A stretch of 64,000 bases of DNA from Gnetum montanum (taxonomy: Eukaryota; Streptophyta; Gnetopsida; Gnetales; Gnetaceae). Both the position numbers and the translations under genes were made by a program. The DNA is taken from positions 1 through 64,000 of the forward strand of contig MNCI01014218.1 of the NCBI GenBank assembly GCA_015680685.1, written 5' to 3'. The notes beneath the pieces are model-generated. The model was not told the DNA's origin. It ran no database searches and saw nothing but the letters and a program-made list of their open reading frames with translations. Shown piece by piece: positions 12,013 through 23,612 of the stretch (positions are counted from its first letter, which is position 1; the number at the start of each line of letters is the position of its first letter).

Positions 12013-12135
12013 CTAAGTGTTTGTGCGCTGAATAGAACATAGGATATCACTCACATCGTTGGGGAGCCTAAACAAACCTTCAGGTTAACTAAAAGAAAAA
12101 TTTATAACGGTAAATTAGCACACCGATAAATAACA

Positions 12136-14105
12136 ATGTCTTCTTCTAAAAAAAGCAATTCACCACCTAAGGACCACACAAAGAACAGCTGGCAATCAAA
12201 AACACATAACCTAAATCAACTAGTTCCTCAACAATATAGGGTGGAATATACTCATCCCGATAAGTATATTCCTAACTTTACTTTTATCTTCCATCAAGAT
12301 GAGCAGATGCACTAGAGAGACTTGCAAGGTAACATTGTGTTACCTCCAGATCGGGCAGTCCCAAACATGCTTCTCTGTGCTTTGGCACAGATTGGCATGA
12401 CAGAACACTATGCTGAATACATTGCGAAAAATTTTGACGTGAGGGATTACCATCCCACACCTTTACAACGTATGAGGGACTCAAGGTAGGAGAGCCAACA
12501 TACACCGTTGAAGGGCAAAGAGGTCCCGCATGTCCTTGGCGAAATCGGAGATGTTCCCCCTCCTAATGATAGTGAGGAGGTGGGGTATCAAAACCTACGA
12601 TCCACGATACACAACCCTAGTTCTGATCCATATGAACGCCAACTATTCACAGAGGGAACAACAACCCATGCTAAGGACGGGCACTTAGATCGTCACCATG
12701 ATCGGGGCTGAAGCAGCAGAAGAGAAGGTAAGAAACATCATCATGGCGATGGTTTCCCTTCTTCACATCACTCACCTTCTCCTTCCACCTCTGGGCGCAA
12801 TCATAGAGAGCACAACGGTGAGGATAAAGGTAGACAACGTGAGAGACCTCAACGAGAGAGTCAAGAGAGAGGACAAGGGCATGAACGAAGGGAAAGTAGG
12901 GAACAACGTAGACATCATAGGCGTCATGAAAGAGATGATCATGACAAGCCCCTACTTGCCACCCGAAGTATGCTTGACATAACAGAGGCAGTAAGAATTC
13001 CAACAAGGCATTTAAGAGATAGTCAGATCAAACGCTTAGACATGAATAATATCCCATGATTCTAAGGGGGATACAACGCTAATCCCCAACATCATTACAG
13101 GCATTCCACAATGCCTGCACCTTGAAGAACATAGAGAATGAGTGGAAGAAACTCAAGTTATTTCCCAAGACACTCACCAAGGAAGCAGAGAGTTGGTATT
13201 GGTCCTTAGAACCAGAAACCATTAGGAGGTGGAGTACAATGTTAGAACTCTTCAACGATAAGTATCAAACGTACTCCAGAGTGTCTAATTTGCGTAAGCA
13301 GATCCAAGGATGGAAGCAAGGTACTCATGAACCCTTGGATGCTGCCATGGGCCACTACTATGCATTGTTACATCGTTGCCTGGGCCATGGTTATGCATAG
13401 TGGGATCAACTCCACCACATTGTAGATGGGCTAAGACATGAGACTAGAAGAACCCTTGGGACTTATGCCCAAGGGAGGCTATCAGAACTTAGAGCCCATG
13501 AAGTACATCGCTTGTTGGAGCAAGTAGCAAAAGAAGAAGGTGAACTACAAAAAAGAGAGAGTGCGAAAGAATACAACCGTGACCCCCCATCTCTTCGAAA
13601 GAAGGGAGTGAGATTTTGCGATGAGGAGGATGAGTCACCACTTGAAGAGTTGGTGAATAGAAAAACCTTGTCGATTCAAAAACTAACAACAGAAGTATCA
13701 GCTAAGATGGATCAATTGTGGGATTCCTTAGACTCCAGCCTTGAAACTGTCCTAAAAATCGTAGAAGATTCTAAGGAGGAACGAAGTAGTGACAAAGGTA
13801 AGACAAAGCGGAGAGATTCAAGCCTTGCACATAACAAGGGTAAGGGGAAAATTACTATCTTTGATGAGGTTGTGGATTCAAACATAGATGATGACGGTGG
13901 ATGTGAGATCTACCATTATGATCATCCCAAGGGATGTTGTCCAATCATCTCACATCTACAGGAGTCTGGGGTGTATGCACTTAACCCAAGACTCAACCAA
14001 CGGCAAACACCCCGAAGGTTACCTTATCCCCAAGGTAACCCAAGACAGTTCCACCAACCATTGATATACTATCCAAGTGGAACTCCACCAAAACCCATCG
14101 GATAG
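12136..14105 (+). pseudogene. gag of the gag-only element, broken
   Basis: Translation starts at ATG 12136 (MSSSKKSNSPPKDHTKN). An Arg/His/Glu-rich low-complexity part lies at about 12710-12950. The retrotransposon gag core lies at 13122-13500 (KEAESWYWSLEPETIRRW, then ELFNDKYQTYSRV). A charged coiled-coil part follows, then a zinc-knuckle-like CEIYHYDHPKGCC in which the second Cys is Tyr; the sister copy keeps CEICHYDHPKGCC. Stops occur near 12313, 12487, 12709, 13057 and 13398. A one-base loss near 13095 shifts the frame relative to the sister copy at 45260-47391. Gag would form the virus-like particle. This copy cannot make it in full. Confidence 0.8.
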
Positions 14106-14671
14106 CACTAGCAGTGGCAATACCCATAGTCATAGGGGATGACACCGCCAACACAATAGTACCCTTACCGGCAACCCGATCCATATGGTTATTATGTGCA
14201 GCATCCGGTTTCCCCAAGTGACTCTATGGATCACACAACTCCCCAACATCACTACCAAGTTTTGGAGTACTTTAGGAGGACTCCTTCTCCTCCGGGAGGC
14301 ACCCCACATACTTACCATCCTCCAATTCCATCCGCACCTCTTCCACCAGTAGTTCCCATAACAACTCCTGCTCCAACAATGCAAGGGGAACTCCCTACTC
14401 AACCGCAGCAACGTAACACTATGAGAGCTGTAAATATTCAACCTGCTGCTGGTTTTGATAACTGTAAAAAGAAAAGACCTTTCTTCAGAACCAAAAGCCC
14501 AGAAAAGCTCTTGCAACAACAAGTGGTTGAGCCTATGTACATGCCTCCACCATCTAACACTTCGGAACACCCTTCAGTTCAACATCAAAGCTGTACGCAT
14601 ACGGTTATGTTAACGCATATCGTAACTGACTGGATCAAGGGGATATACACACAAGGGGATATACACCACCT
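14106..14671 (+). pseudogene. Pro-rich Gag-Pro linker ending at a protease deletion scar
   Basis: The frame at 14196-14640 is Pro/Gln/Thr-rich (TPSPPGGTPHTYHPPIPS) and ends TVMLTHIVTDWIKG. In the sister copy the same DWIK is followed by the aspartic protease (45150-44359). Here it jumps straight into 3' untranslated sequence at 14636-14671, where a ~16-bp unit (AAGGGGATATACAC) is repeated. The protease was therefore lost by a deletion with short-repeat ends. Confidence 0.7.
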
Positions 14672-15661
14672 TGTTCTTGGGATTCCATTCCATTCTCTTC
14701 TCTCCACCCTTCTCTCCATTATTCACCTCATTGCCAATTGTATCATAAGTGTATATTTTGGTTGATGCATTATTTTCTTTTTGGTAAATTCTTGTGGTTA
14801 AGACTTTAACTCTTGTTCCAAATGGCATTCCTAGAGCCTACGAACTCTTTGAATGTGGGTTTGTCCAGGCATTAAGGGCATGAGCCTGCTTTGGGGAGGA
14901 CCCACTGGCATTCCTATTTGATGCACCAGTTAAATTCTTTCCTCTAACACTTTTAGAATTAATTTTATTTTGTTCATTTCCATCTTGACATCCATTTCAT
15001 CGATGTCATAGTTGTCCCTTTTTATCTATCTTTCTTATTCTTTTTCTTTCTCCATTCTAACACTACTAGAGGTTCACGATTAGTCATGGGGGTACGAGGC
15101 CCAATTTTTTCAATTTTCTCCTAGCCCTGATTTTTTTTGATTTTTTCCTAACCCCTACACCTTTGGTAGTCACCATTATTATATCTCCAGATCCATATCA
15201 TCCATACCACAACCCATCCAATGGATTTACACTGAAGCAAGGTATCAATTACATGATGATTCATTTACCCCTGCTAATATAAGATTTTGTTGTGTGTGCA
15301 GATGGTAATCATACAACAACGAAGGGGATCTGGAAGGAACGCTTGGAATGGAGTAGTGCTGGAAGTAGCTATGCAAGGAGCAAGATCGATGCGTGCTTAT
15401 GGATGGACAATGAAAGGCGTAATCTTGGCGTTGGCAGCAACAACACTTCTTTCTCTCTCTCTTTCTCAGCTGCCAACTAAGGCCTGGTGTCAATGTAATA
15501 AGGTGTTCACCTTGGTTGTCATGAACACCAGTTTTGTTGTGCCTTGTAATGATGATCCGTTCACATGTCATCCCATTAGTTCCACTGAGTCAATAATCCC
15601 ATACCTTCCTGATATTATTGTAATGAACTCGAGGACAAGTTTTCATTTAGTCATGGGGGTA
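14672..15661 (+). other. 3' untranslated part and polypurine tract of the gag-only element
   Basis: It is collinear with the minus-strand copy at 27980-26980. It includes a GCTTTGGGGAGGACCCACT block (about 14890) shared with 20240-21210 and 62879-64000. The tract GTCATGGGGGTA directly before the 3' LTR is the likely polypurine tract. A frame at 15287-15664 has a hydrophobic ILALAATTLLSLSLSQLP run that is kept in the sister copy, but the frame upstream of it is not kept. Confidence 0.65.
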
Positions 15662-16614
15662 TGATGGGACACGATATCGCATGGGCCACAATATTGCATA
15701 CACGATATCGCCTCTGACGCGATATCGCATCCCCCATGATATCACGTCTTCCGGGCGATATCGCGTACACGATATCACGGTGCGTCATCATATCTATCAA
15801 TAAGAGGCAGCTCTTCCTTATTTCATCATCCTAGGCTAGACAATAGGAAAACTCTGGCAGATTGATCACTCTAAAGATAGAATACTTTCCATGTGCCCGC
15901 AGTAGGAGTCCCAAAGTGAATGGATCTTTATTCGAGCAAACATTGTACTTGAACACAAGTTTGTGTATGGTAATAAAGACGAGATTTTTGGATAAACCTT
16001 GCAGTGCATGGAATAGGATTTTATTAGCTATTATTTATTACTTATTATTTACTGTTTTCCTTCTCAACCCTTATCTCCTAGTAATGCGGAATGAGTACGA
16101 CTTGATTACGAGCATTTAAGGATGTGTAAGAATAATCAAGGAATGTATGCTCATCGTACTTAGGCTAGATTAGATTCTCTCAACCCTTTCCTCCTAGTTA
16201 AATGTCTCAGTACGACCACTTCGAGCATGTGTGTTACGCTTGGTGATCCCGGCAACGATTAGCATTTGGTAGCCGCGATTGCATCAGTTCAGGGTGTGTA
16301 TGGTAAGTGGGAATGGATGCTGACACTAGGTTAATTTACACTTAGTTAATTAGTTAAAGTTAGTAATTAGTCTCTCTACCCTTCAACTCAATATTATAGG
16401 AGACATAAAACATAAAAAGATATAGAAATCATATACCTCGGACTTACTTAACCATACACCATGAAAACTACAAGTAAGTCTGGGAAGGCAACAAATAATT
16501 AACCTTAAGTGTTCCATGGGGTATGTAGGTACTTAGTCTACGGATTTTGACTGGATCACGTGTGCTATGCTCGTATTCGTATGGTTGAGTGTAGGGGTAT
16601 CTCGCCACTCATCA
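15662..16614 (+). repeat. 3' LTR of the gag-only element
   Basis: A 953-bp repeat, TGATGGG to CATCA. The first ~125 bases hold about six GATATC-centred palindromes (forms GCGATATCGC and ACGATATCAC), then TATCAATAAG in place of the TATA box. It ends directly at the CAAGA target duplication. Confidence 0.9.
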
Positions 16615-16751
16615 CAAGATATCCTATCTACAACATGGAAGATAAATTTATCTAATTTTTAAGTTATGCCCTTGCTCATAGCTCTTAGACATGGTGTAGC
16701 AAGTATTTACATGGTTTTTAACCAAGATTAAATGAAGTTTTATTTGGTAAC

Positions 16752-17526
16752 TAATGAGTGACGAGGTACCCCTACACTCAACCATACGAATACAAGCATT
16801 ACACACGCGATCCGGTTGAACTTCATAGACTAAGTGCCTACACGCCTTATGGAACACTTAAGGTGAATCGTTCATTGTCTTCCCAGACTTATCTGTATTT
16901 TTCACGGTTGTATGGTTAAGTAAGTCTGAGGTATGTGATTTTTATATCTTTGATGTTTTATCACCTATGCTAATGAGGGAAAGGGTGAAGAGACTAAGTA
17001 ACTAACTTTAACTAACTAGGTTCTAATGCCTAGCATCATTATCCATTCCCACTTGCCGTTCACACCCTGAACCAATGCAACCTTCTGGGATTACCAAACG
17101 CTATTTGTTACTGAGATTACCAAGTGTAACACACGTGCTTGAAGTAGTCGTAATGAATGCACTTAACTATGAAAGAGGGGTTGAGAGAGATTTAATTAAC
17201 TAATAAAGCATTTAAAATATGAACAATAAATAACAATAATTAAAGTCCTATTTAGCTTACTCCATGCACTGCAAGGTTTATCCAAAAGTTCGTCTTTATT
17301 TCCATACACAAACTTGTGCTCAGGTAGAATATTTGCTTGAATAAAGATCCGTTCACTTTGGGACTCCTACTGCGGGCACATGGAAATTACTCTAACTTTG
17401 AAATGGAAAAACTACAAGAGTTTAGCTAAGGTCTAGATCTAGATGGAGAAACAAGGGAGAGCCACCTCTTATTTATAGATTTGGTAGCGCGTTGGGAAAT
17501 CGCGTACGCAATATCGCATCCCATCA
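16752..17526 (-). repeat. Solo LTR of the same family
   Basis: On the plus strand it reads TAATGAGTGACGAGG ... ATCGCATCCCATCA, the reverse complement of the LTR with the outer TG changed to TA. Both sides carry GTAAC (16747-16751 and 17527-17531), so it is a true insertion reduced to one LTR by recombination. It lies in LINE copy 2, 137 bp from the gag-only element but in the opposite orientation. A MITLEIEYF-type frame remnant is broken here. Confidence 0.88.
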
Positions 17527-18044
17527 GTAACACTCCTTAACTTCAAGGATTTCTACTTCATACTTACTATTGCTTTCATCCTTTTATTCTATATGTGATA
17601 TGGAAGTTTCAATGTAATGTAATTTTTCATAGCGATTCTTGAAACTAATTTTTTTCCATTGTTAGTTCAAGATGACATCATTCAACAATTGATGCTTTAG
17701 TTGAATTCCTAAATGTTGCTCTCTTTAGTTTTTCTTTTTTATTAATAAGAAGCCTTTAGTAGGCAATGAAGACCCATTTAGGTACTTCTGAACAAGGGCA
17801 AGGTCTAATCTTTTTCCTACCACAAGGGAGGGGGGTATGTATTGTGGTTGGTGGTGGCATGCGTAGTGGCACGACATGCAAATGGTTTTCAAGTTTAGTT
17901 ATAAGAATGAAAACCTAAAAAGGCATCCCCAAAACCATTGGGCCTTTGCTTTTTGTTATTTTGAAATTTCTCCTTTACTTATTTACTTTTGTACTCTAAA
18001 TTTTTATTTTTAATATATTTATTTTTTGGGGTCCAACACCCCAC

Positions 18045-19072
18045 AAGACTAAGCATTAGCAAATATCAAGAAATAATAATCAAGAAAAGAAATAGAAAAA
18101 AAAAAATATTTTCAAGTATGTGATAAGAGAAAGGTCCAAGGTTCAAACCTTAAAAAACATTAGACATAATAAAGTATGTATACTATCAATGCATGAGAAG
18201 TTGTTTTAAGATATAATATAGGGTGTGTTGGATTCCAAAAAAATGAATACAAAAAAATTCAAAGTACATGACGTCAATGAAGAGAGAGTTTAAAGAAATA
18301 AGCTTATAAGCAAATGAATCATTATGTACTAACCATAAAATGCCAATGTAATAAATGTAAATAAGGAGTCAAGGATTTAAACCCCAAGATGCACAACAAT
18401 AAGTATAAGCATAAGAAAGGCCTTAGAATATACTAGCATAAACAAATAACAAGATACCATATACTATTAACATAATATATTTAAATATACCCTTATGCTT
18501 AAGAATTAAGGATAAGAAAATAAATAACAAACCTAGGATTCTAGGTTTGAAACATTTGGGTGTTATAAAAAAGTAAGTAGAGATAATTATAATATAATAA
18601 AGAAGAAAAATAAAAGAAAGCTTAAGATGATAAATGGTCGATTTTCATAAGAGGTGTAGACATAGAAGTTATGATGAACAACCATGGTAAGTTATGGTGA
18701 ACTTTGTAAACTAAATAGTCAAAAATTTTGCCAAGCATTCTTTACTAAATAATTGAAGGTGTCAACTAGACTTAGAGTAAGTCAAGGTTTAGTTTCTTAA
18801 AGAGGAAGGGAAGATGCATAGTTGAGTTTAGCATAAGTATAATCTCGTTTATTAAATAAAAAGAGGAGATCACCTAGGAGGCTTCGTTGGAGTAAAATAA
18901 CAAGCTATAAAGAAGTATAGTAAGGTTGAACATAGAATTTCATATCTAAGTTAGTTAGGGATGGTTACAATCTCCATTGTAAGAGTAATAATCACTATTG
19001 TAACTTATAAGTTATGATGTTCATAAATATCTTAGATAATAAGATTTGTTGCGAAAAGGATAAGATGAATTA
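18045..19072. other. No gene recognised
   Basis: AT-rich. Box B-like words (AAGGTTCAAACCTT near 18150) occur without a partner box A, so no SINE is called. It may include the downstream part of the minus-strand LINE relic that starts at 19640. Confidence 0.35.
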
Positions 19073-19640
19073 TCAATGAGCAAAGTTCTTAACCATAAGA
19101 TTCTTGGGTATATTTGAGTTATCAAGTGATGTAAAATGAAACTCTAACAAGGGAGATCTAGGTAATATTGAGTTTACTAAGAAGGTAATCGATCCTTCCA
19201 AATTTAAATATATTATCACAAATATCCTTTCCCAAAAAATGCTAGAAAGTTTTAAAAAATCAATTGAAAAAGCATTTATACCTAGTATTTTATTGTTGGC
19301 CATACTGTTAATTATGTTTAAAAATTCTTCAGAAAATGATGCCATATTAAGAATGTGAATATCATAGGAAAAAAGCATAGCTCCATGGCTTATAAAACTT
19401 CCTATAAAGCATTATGCTTAATTGCTAAGCCTTTACCCAAAACATCTTGATAGAAACTCAAAGCAATATTGGAAATCTAAATAGGATCAAAAGTGATTAT
19501 CTCATCTACTTGTTCCAATTGGAGAATTTTGGACTTAGCATGCTTTATTGAAGCACATTAGTGGAAGAAATGAGTACAAGCATTATGTTGTAAGATTCAT
19601 TTTGTTTTAGATCTATGCATCCATAAAATAGTTTATTATT
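19073..19640 (-). pseudogene. LINE copy 3, start of reverse transcriptase, decayed
   Basis: On the minus strand the stretch WMHRSKTKWILQHNACTHFF (about 19630-19560), followed by SNIALSFYQDVLG, matches the plant L1 linker before RT (KSRxxWLxxGDxNTxFFH ... FYxxLFG). The open frame 19378-19073 then reads FLNIINSMANNKILGINAFS and DFLKLSSIFWERIF, matching the first RT block (xxMPxxKSPGPDGFxxxFFK). It has several stops and one or two frameshifts. It is the opposite strand to LINE copy 2 and contains a different part of the protein, so it is a separate insertion. Confidence 0.6.
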
Positions 19641-20239
19641 ACTCAGTATTCTCTAAAACTTGAAGAAATTTGCATTCATATTCTTAAAGATCCTAAGACT
19701 AATTCATAATTTTCATCTCTTGTTGAAGCTCATTCAATTGCTTTAACAAATCTTGCTAGGATTAATCTTAATTAAGAGGATTTTATTTTTTGTAAGTTAT
19801 CATGGTATAAAACATTTTTTCAACTTTTGAAGAATTCTGAATTGAACAATCCCTAAAATTATTTGACCTTACTCATGATGCATGATTTGTTCCAATTTAT
19901 CTAACTATCTCCAATAATTTTCTCATTAAAGAAACAGTTTTTAATACTAAATTTTAGTATTTAACAAGATGGATCAATGATCTAAACAAAATTTATGTTT
20001 CTTTCAAGTATGTTTTTTTATTAGTATCATCGTCAATCATGATGTAGGAATTGTAGCACATAGTTAAAAAATTATTCTATGCTATTCAATCAAGGAAGAA
20101 ATAATTACACGTGACAATGAGACCACATAATTCTTCCCTCCATTTTTAAATAATAAAAGGTTCTTGTCATGGAAATAATGTAATCCTACTCACACTAAAT
20201 AACTTCAATGAACTCATGACCACTATGCCTTAAAGAAAG

Positions 20240-21210
20240 AAGGAAGGACCAAGAAATAAGGAAGGACCAAGAGGGTATGAATAAGGATGTGATATCAAGG
20301 GAATTTGCTAATTCCTTGAAACTTCATCCTAGTTTTCATTGGCGCACATTGATACACCACCACTCTTATTTTTACTTTTATTAGGAAAAAAATAATTTAA
20401 ATAAGTCATGTGACCCATGTACAAAAATAAATAAATAGTTAATTCTCATGAAAACATTCTTGTAATGCCACTAAAAGGCCATTTGACCCATGTCCAAAAG
20501 TAGAATGCTTCTAAGTATTTTATGATCCCTTAGACTAGTCCATTCATGTGACTAAATAGACATGTGAACCATGTTCGAAGGTACTCCTTTGATGTGATTA
20601 GCATTGGCCATGTGATTGGAGAGACATGCAACCCATGTCTAAAGATGTATCATTGACTTGTAACATAAGTTTCATAACTTTTAAAATGCTAATTAATTAA
20701 TTATTTTAATTTTTTGAATTTCTTTGTTTCTTATTTTCATTATTGAAGGGTTTATGTATTCATGTAATGATAAGTTAGATCCATGATAATAGTCCCAAGA
20801 ATGATGTGATGTGATTTTACTAGTAATGGATGGACTTGGTCTAGAATCCTAACAAGTATGATGGTCCTTTAAACCACACCTAACATGTGGAACTTGTTAT
20901 GACCATGGTAAAGTACCACACATTCCATTTTCTCTATCTTTGCTAAATGTATCTCACCTCATTGATATTATGCAATTAGGATTTCTCTAGTTATGTGTAA
21001 TATAGCATAGGTTTTCTAGCTAAGCTCAATGTGTGTCTATTGGGATTTAACCATGATTGACATTTAACTTCTAATATACCCATGAACATCTCTAGAAGTG
21101 ATTATGCAAGGGTAACATGAGCAAGAGGTTTCTTTAGGGAGGATCCACTTGCATAATTCTTTTCAACCACATCTATAAACTAACCTGATAGTATTTAACT
21201 CCCTTAGGAG
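20240..21210 (+). mobile_element. 3' untranslated region of a gag-only-type element, isolated relic
   Basis: Blocks occur in the same order as in 63150-63870. They are GACCAAGAGGGTATGA...GATGTGATATCAAGGG (20260) and a degenerate tandem repeat built on CATGTGACCCATGTCCAAA (four loose copies at about 20405-20640; one copy near 63330). After these come CTCACCTCATTGATATTATG (20957) and ATTTAAC-TTCTAAT...GGGAGGATCCACTTGC (21070-21165). No LTR or gag is readable next to it. It is an old copy of the internal 3' part of this element group. Confidence 0.55.
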
Positions 21211-22754
21211 TAAAATGAATAACTTTTCTTATTTTCATGAAAATTTTAGGAACTAATTTTCATAATTTTTTTCTTCTTTTAAGTAATTTTTAATGATCGT
21301 TAATTGATTCTTCACTTTCTTTACTAAATTTCACTATCTTTGAGTATTAATAAGCTAATTTTCATGATTTTCAAATTTTAGGAATGTCAATGTTACCTAC
21401 CTCTTAGCCTAGTGGATCCTAGGAGGCTTCAAAAAATAGAAAAGATTAATTTCATTGATTATAAATTCTAAAAATTCAAAGTAAAACTATTATCCATGAG
21501 TAGAGGATTAGACATTACAACTATGATGTTGGTCATAAAAATTGTTGATCAATTTCCTATTTTTGTAAGTTAAAACTTGTAAATGGAAAAGTGTGTTTTG
21601 CTAGCTATGCTTGTATGCAGACTTGAGGTGATTTAGGATATTTGGAATTGAATATAGAATGAAAAAAATAGCATTTGGTTACCAGTAATCATTAAACTTC
21701 TAAGTAAAGCTAGCCACCAAGCATTTTACTAACTCTTCTTTATCAATGATCTTTTCTAATATACTTTTCTTTAAGTTTGTAGGACAAACTTAAACCTTAA
21801 TAAGTCACAGAACTAAATAACATGGAGTAAGATGAAAAAGATAATTTTACTTACCAAATGATATTTCATTTTCTTTATCTAACTATTCTTCGAGCCCCTT
21901 ACAACTAGCTTCATTAGTCACTTATGGTTCCTTGGTAGGTAGAATGTTTACTAATCTTGAGGTAGAAATATTTGAATCATCTTGCATCAATGTATTCAAT
22001 TTATCATCACCTATAGTATCACCTAATACCAAATTAGCTACTTTTTGTTCCTAGGAATGGATGTAGGCCATTAGCAAGGTTGATTCATCCTACTTATGAT
22101 GGATCTGAGTTTCATAGTCCTTACCTACCCTACCTCCCATGATTATTTCATTGAGCCTTCTCCATTGGTCTTGTGAAGTAGGGTCACTCTTGATGTTTTA
22201 TATCCTTCAAACATACCTACTAAATGTAGTTATTATGAAGACAAATTTAATTACTAGAAAATGATAAAACTATCTATCTTCAATTAATGTAAAGAAGATT
22301 ACAAATCAATAGTTTCACAACCCACAAACACATCCAATCCACTCACAAACACTCAAAGACATTGTAGAGTAGGAGGCTCTAGAATAAAAAATGATTAATC
22401 TTAATGCAAAATACAATCAAAGGAAATCTCTCCCACAAACCCAAGACTAGGATGCAAATATACAAGCATATAAGAAACACCAAGGCCAAACACACACAAT
22501 TGATAAAAGAGCTTCATTCACATTCATGCACTCTTCACATGCCTTTTAGCTCACAAATCTTCTCATCTCACATGTTAAAAGATGAAATAAAATAATATTT
22601 ATTGGAAAAGCATGATAAGAAATCTAAAAATCTTTCCCCAAGCTCAACTTGAAGATTCTTAGATGTTGTTATTCTTTCCTCATCTTTCTCGACTATTTCT
22701 CAATTTGGAATTTCTAATTCAAAATTTTTTCCGCTATATAGGCCTTTTATGGAT
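21211..22754. other. No gene recognised
   Basis: AT-rich, repeat-like DNA; short frames such as 22404-22595 have no features that I can support. Confidence 0.35.
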
Positions 22755-22960
22755 CTACAAAGATGTCTTTCTATCAAAACCCACATGAAAGAGATACATT
22801 GTTGGTTCCTAGGAGACATGTTTAGAGGATGGAAATTGTCTCTCTCCTAGTAGAGACGTCTTACTAGAGATGTTTTTAGGATTTTAGAAATGTCTCAGCA
22901 GAGACATCTTCAATTTTCTAGAGACATCTTCACAATTGCCTAGATTCCTCCAAAATTTTT
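22755..22960. repeat. Array of AGACGTCT-like palindromic words
   Basis: Seven or more variants of AGAGACGTCTTC (AGATGTCTTTC, AGACATGTTT, AGACGTCTTAC, AGATGTTTTT, AGACATCTTC twice) occur within about 200 bases. The core AGACGTCT is palindromic, and most variants differ by C-to-T or G-to-A at the central CG. It looks like a decayed counterpart of the palindrome arrays in the LTR families of this window. Confidence 0.45.
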
Positions 22961-23454
22961 CAAATTCCTTCTATAAAGACCTAGCATTAGGCTAATTTCA
23001 CATTTCCATTTCCAAATGATACTGTTGTATAACAAAGATGATGTCTCTTCATAACAAATATTGCGTTTTTTATAAAAAGAAAAAAAGGAAAAGTTGTGAT
23101 TAAGACCTAAAAGTGTGCATTGTAATCATGGGAATGTCTCTTGAAGTGATCTTTTAGGATTTGACCTAAGGTATTTACACCTAGGCATTTTAGAGGTCAT
23201 ATTAGCATAAAGTTTTGGAGTTGGTAAAGGTGAGTAACACATGTTGAATGACATAGGAGAGGAAGGTGAATGGCCATCCCTTCTGTCCAGTTGTAGGCCT
23301 AACCATGGTTGTAATGCTAGATTGCCTCTAAGGGATAGATATTAAGGACAAAAAATCCCAATGAATATGCAGAGCATGATCTAGATACATTATTTTACAT
23401 TAATAAAGCATTCTTTTCATTTTCCTTCTAGATTTTCTGGTTATTTTCTTTATG

Positions 23455-23612
23455 CATAATGTCGAATGTCACATATATTTGACATTTGCCATGTTATCTT
23501 CTTTACACATAATGTTGAATGTAACGTATATTTGACATTTTCCATGATATCTTCTTTGACATAATATCAAAGGTAATGTATATTTGACATTTTCCATGAC
23601 ATTCAGGAATTG
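23455..23612. repeat. Three tandem copies of a ~53-bp unit
   Basis: Copies start with CATAAT at 23455, 23508 and 23560. The shared core is ATATTTGACATTT-x-CCATG and then TATCTTCTTT. The frame 23469-23720 on the minus strand is a by-product of the repeat. Confidence 0.75.

Larger units (their letters stand above)
11139..16614 (+). mobile_element. Gag-only LTR retrotransposon (non-autonomous, TR-GAG type), complete with TSD
   Basis: Two LTRs in direct orientation (11139-11993 and 15662-16614), both beginning TGATGGG and ending CATCA, enclose a 3.7-kb interior. The interior has a primer-binding site, a gag frame and a long untranslated 3' part, and no RT, RNase H or integrase. The 5-bp duplication CAAGA is present on both sides (11134-11138 and 16615-16619). 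The element sits inside LINE copy 2. By its primer site and gag it belongs near Athila/Tat-type gypsy elements. It must have used proteins from an autonomous partner. A same-family copy with a protease part is on the minus strand at 26082-48342. Confidence 0.9.
10920..18044 (+). mobile_element. LINE copy 2, old, split by two LTR insertions
   Basis: Three pieces line up in order with LINE copy 1: 10920-11138, 16615-16751 and 17527-18044. Across the first junction the zf-RVT region reads GIQCFHLGVHDPR + YPIYNMEDKF, matching GVRRSHLGVPDPRCPICHRED. Across the second, LNEVLFGN + TP-LQGFLLH matches LDEVLFGDTLHLQGSLIY. The frame is littered with stops, so this copy is older than copy 1. Its 3' UTR carries about 200 extra bases (roughly 17760-17965) that copy 1 lacks, and it ends in the same GGGGTC...ACCCC hairpin. 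The 5' end is not resolved. Confidence 0.75.

Noticed and set aside
15287-15664. Hydrophobic ILALAATTLLSLSLSQLP frame near the 3' LTR as a possible env-like protein
   Set aside because: The hydrophobic run is kept in the sister copy (27240-27160), but the frame around it shifts and no surface or transmembrane pair is present.
18130-18400. Box B-like words AAGGTTCAAACC and AAGGATTTAAACCCC as SINE or tRNA
   Set aside because: There is no box A at a proper distance and no cloverleaf.
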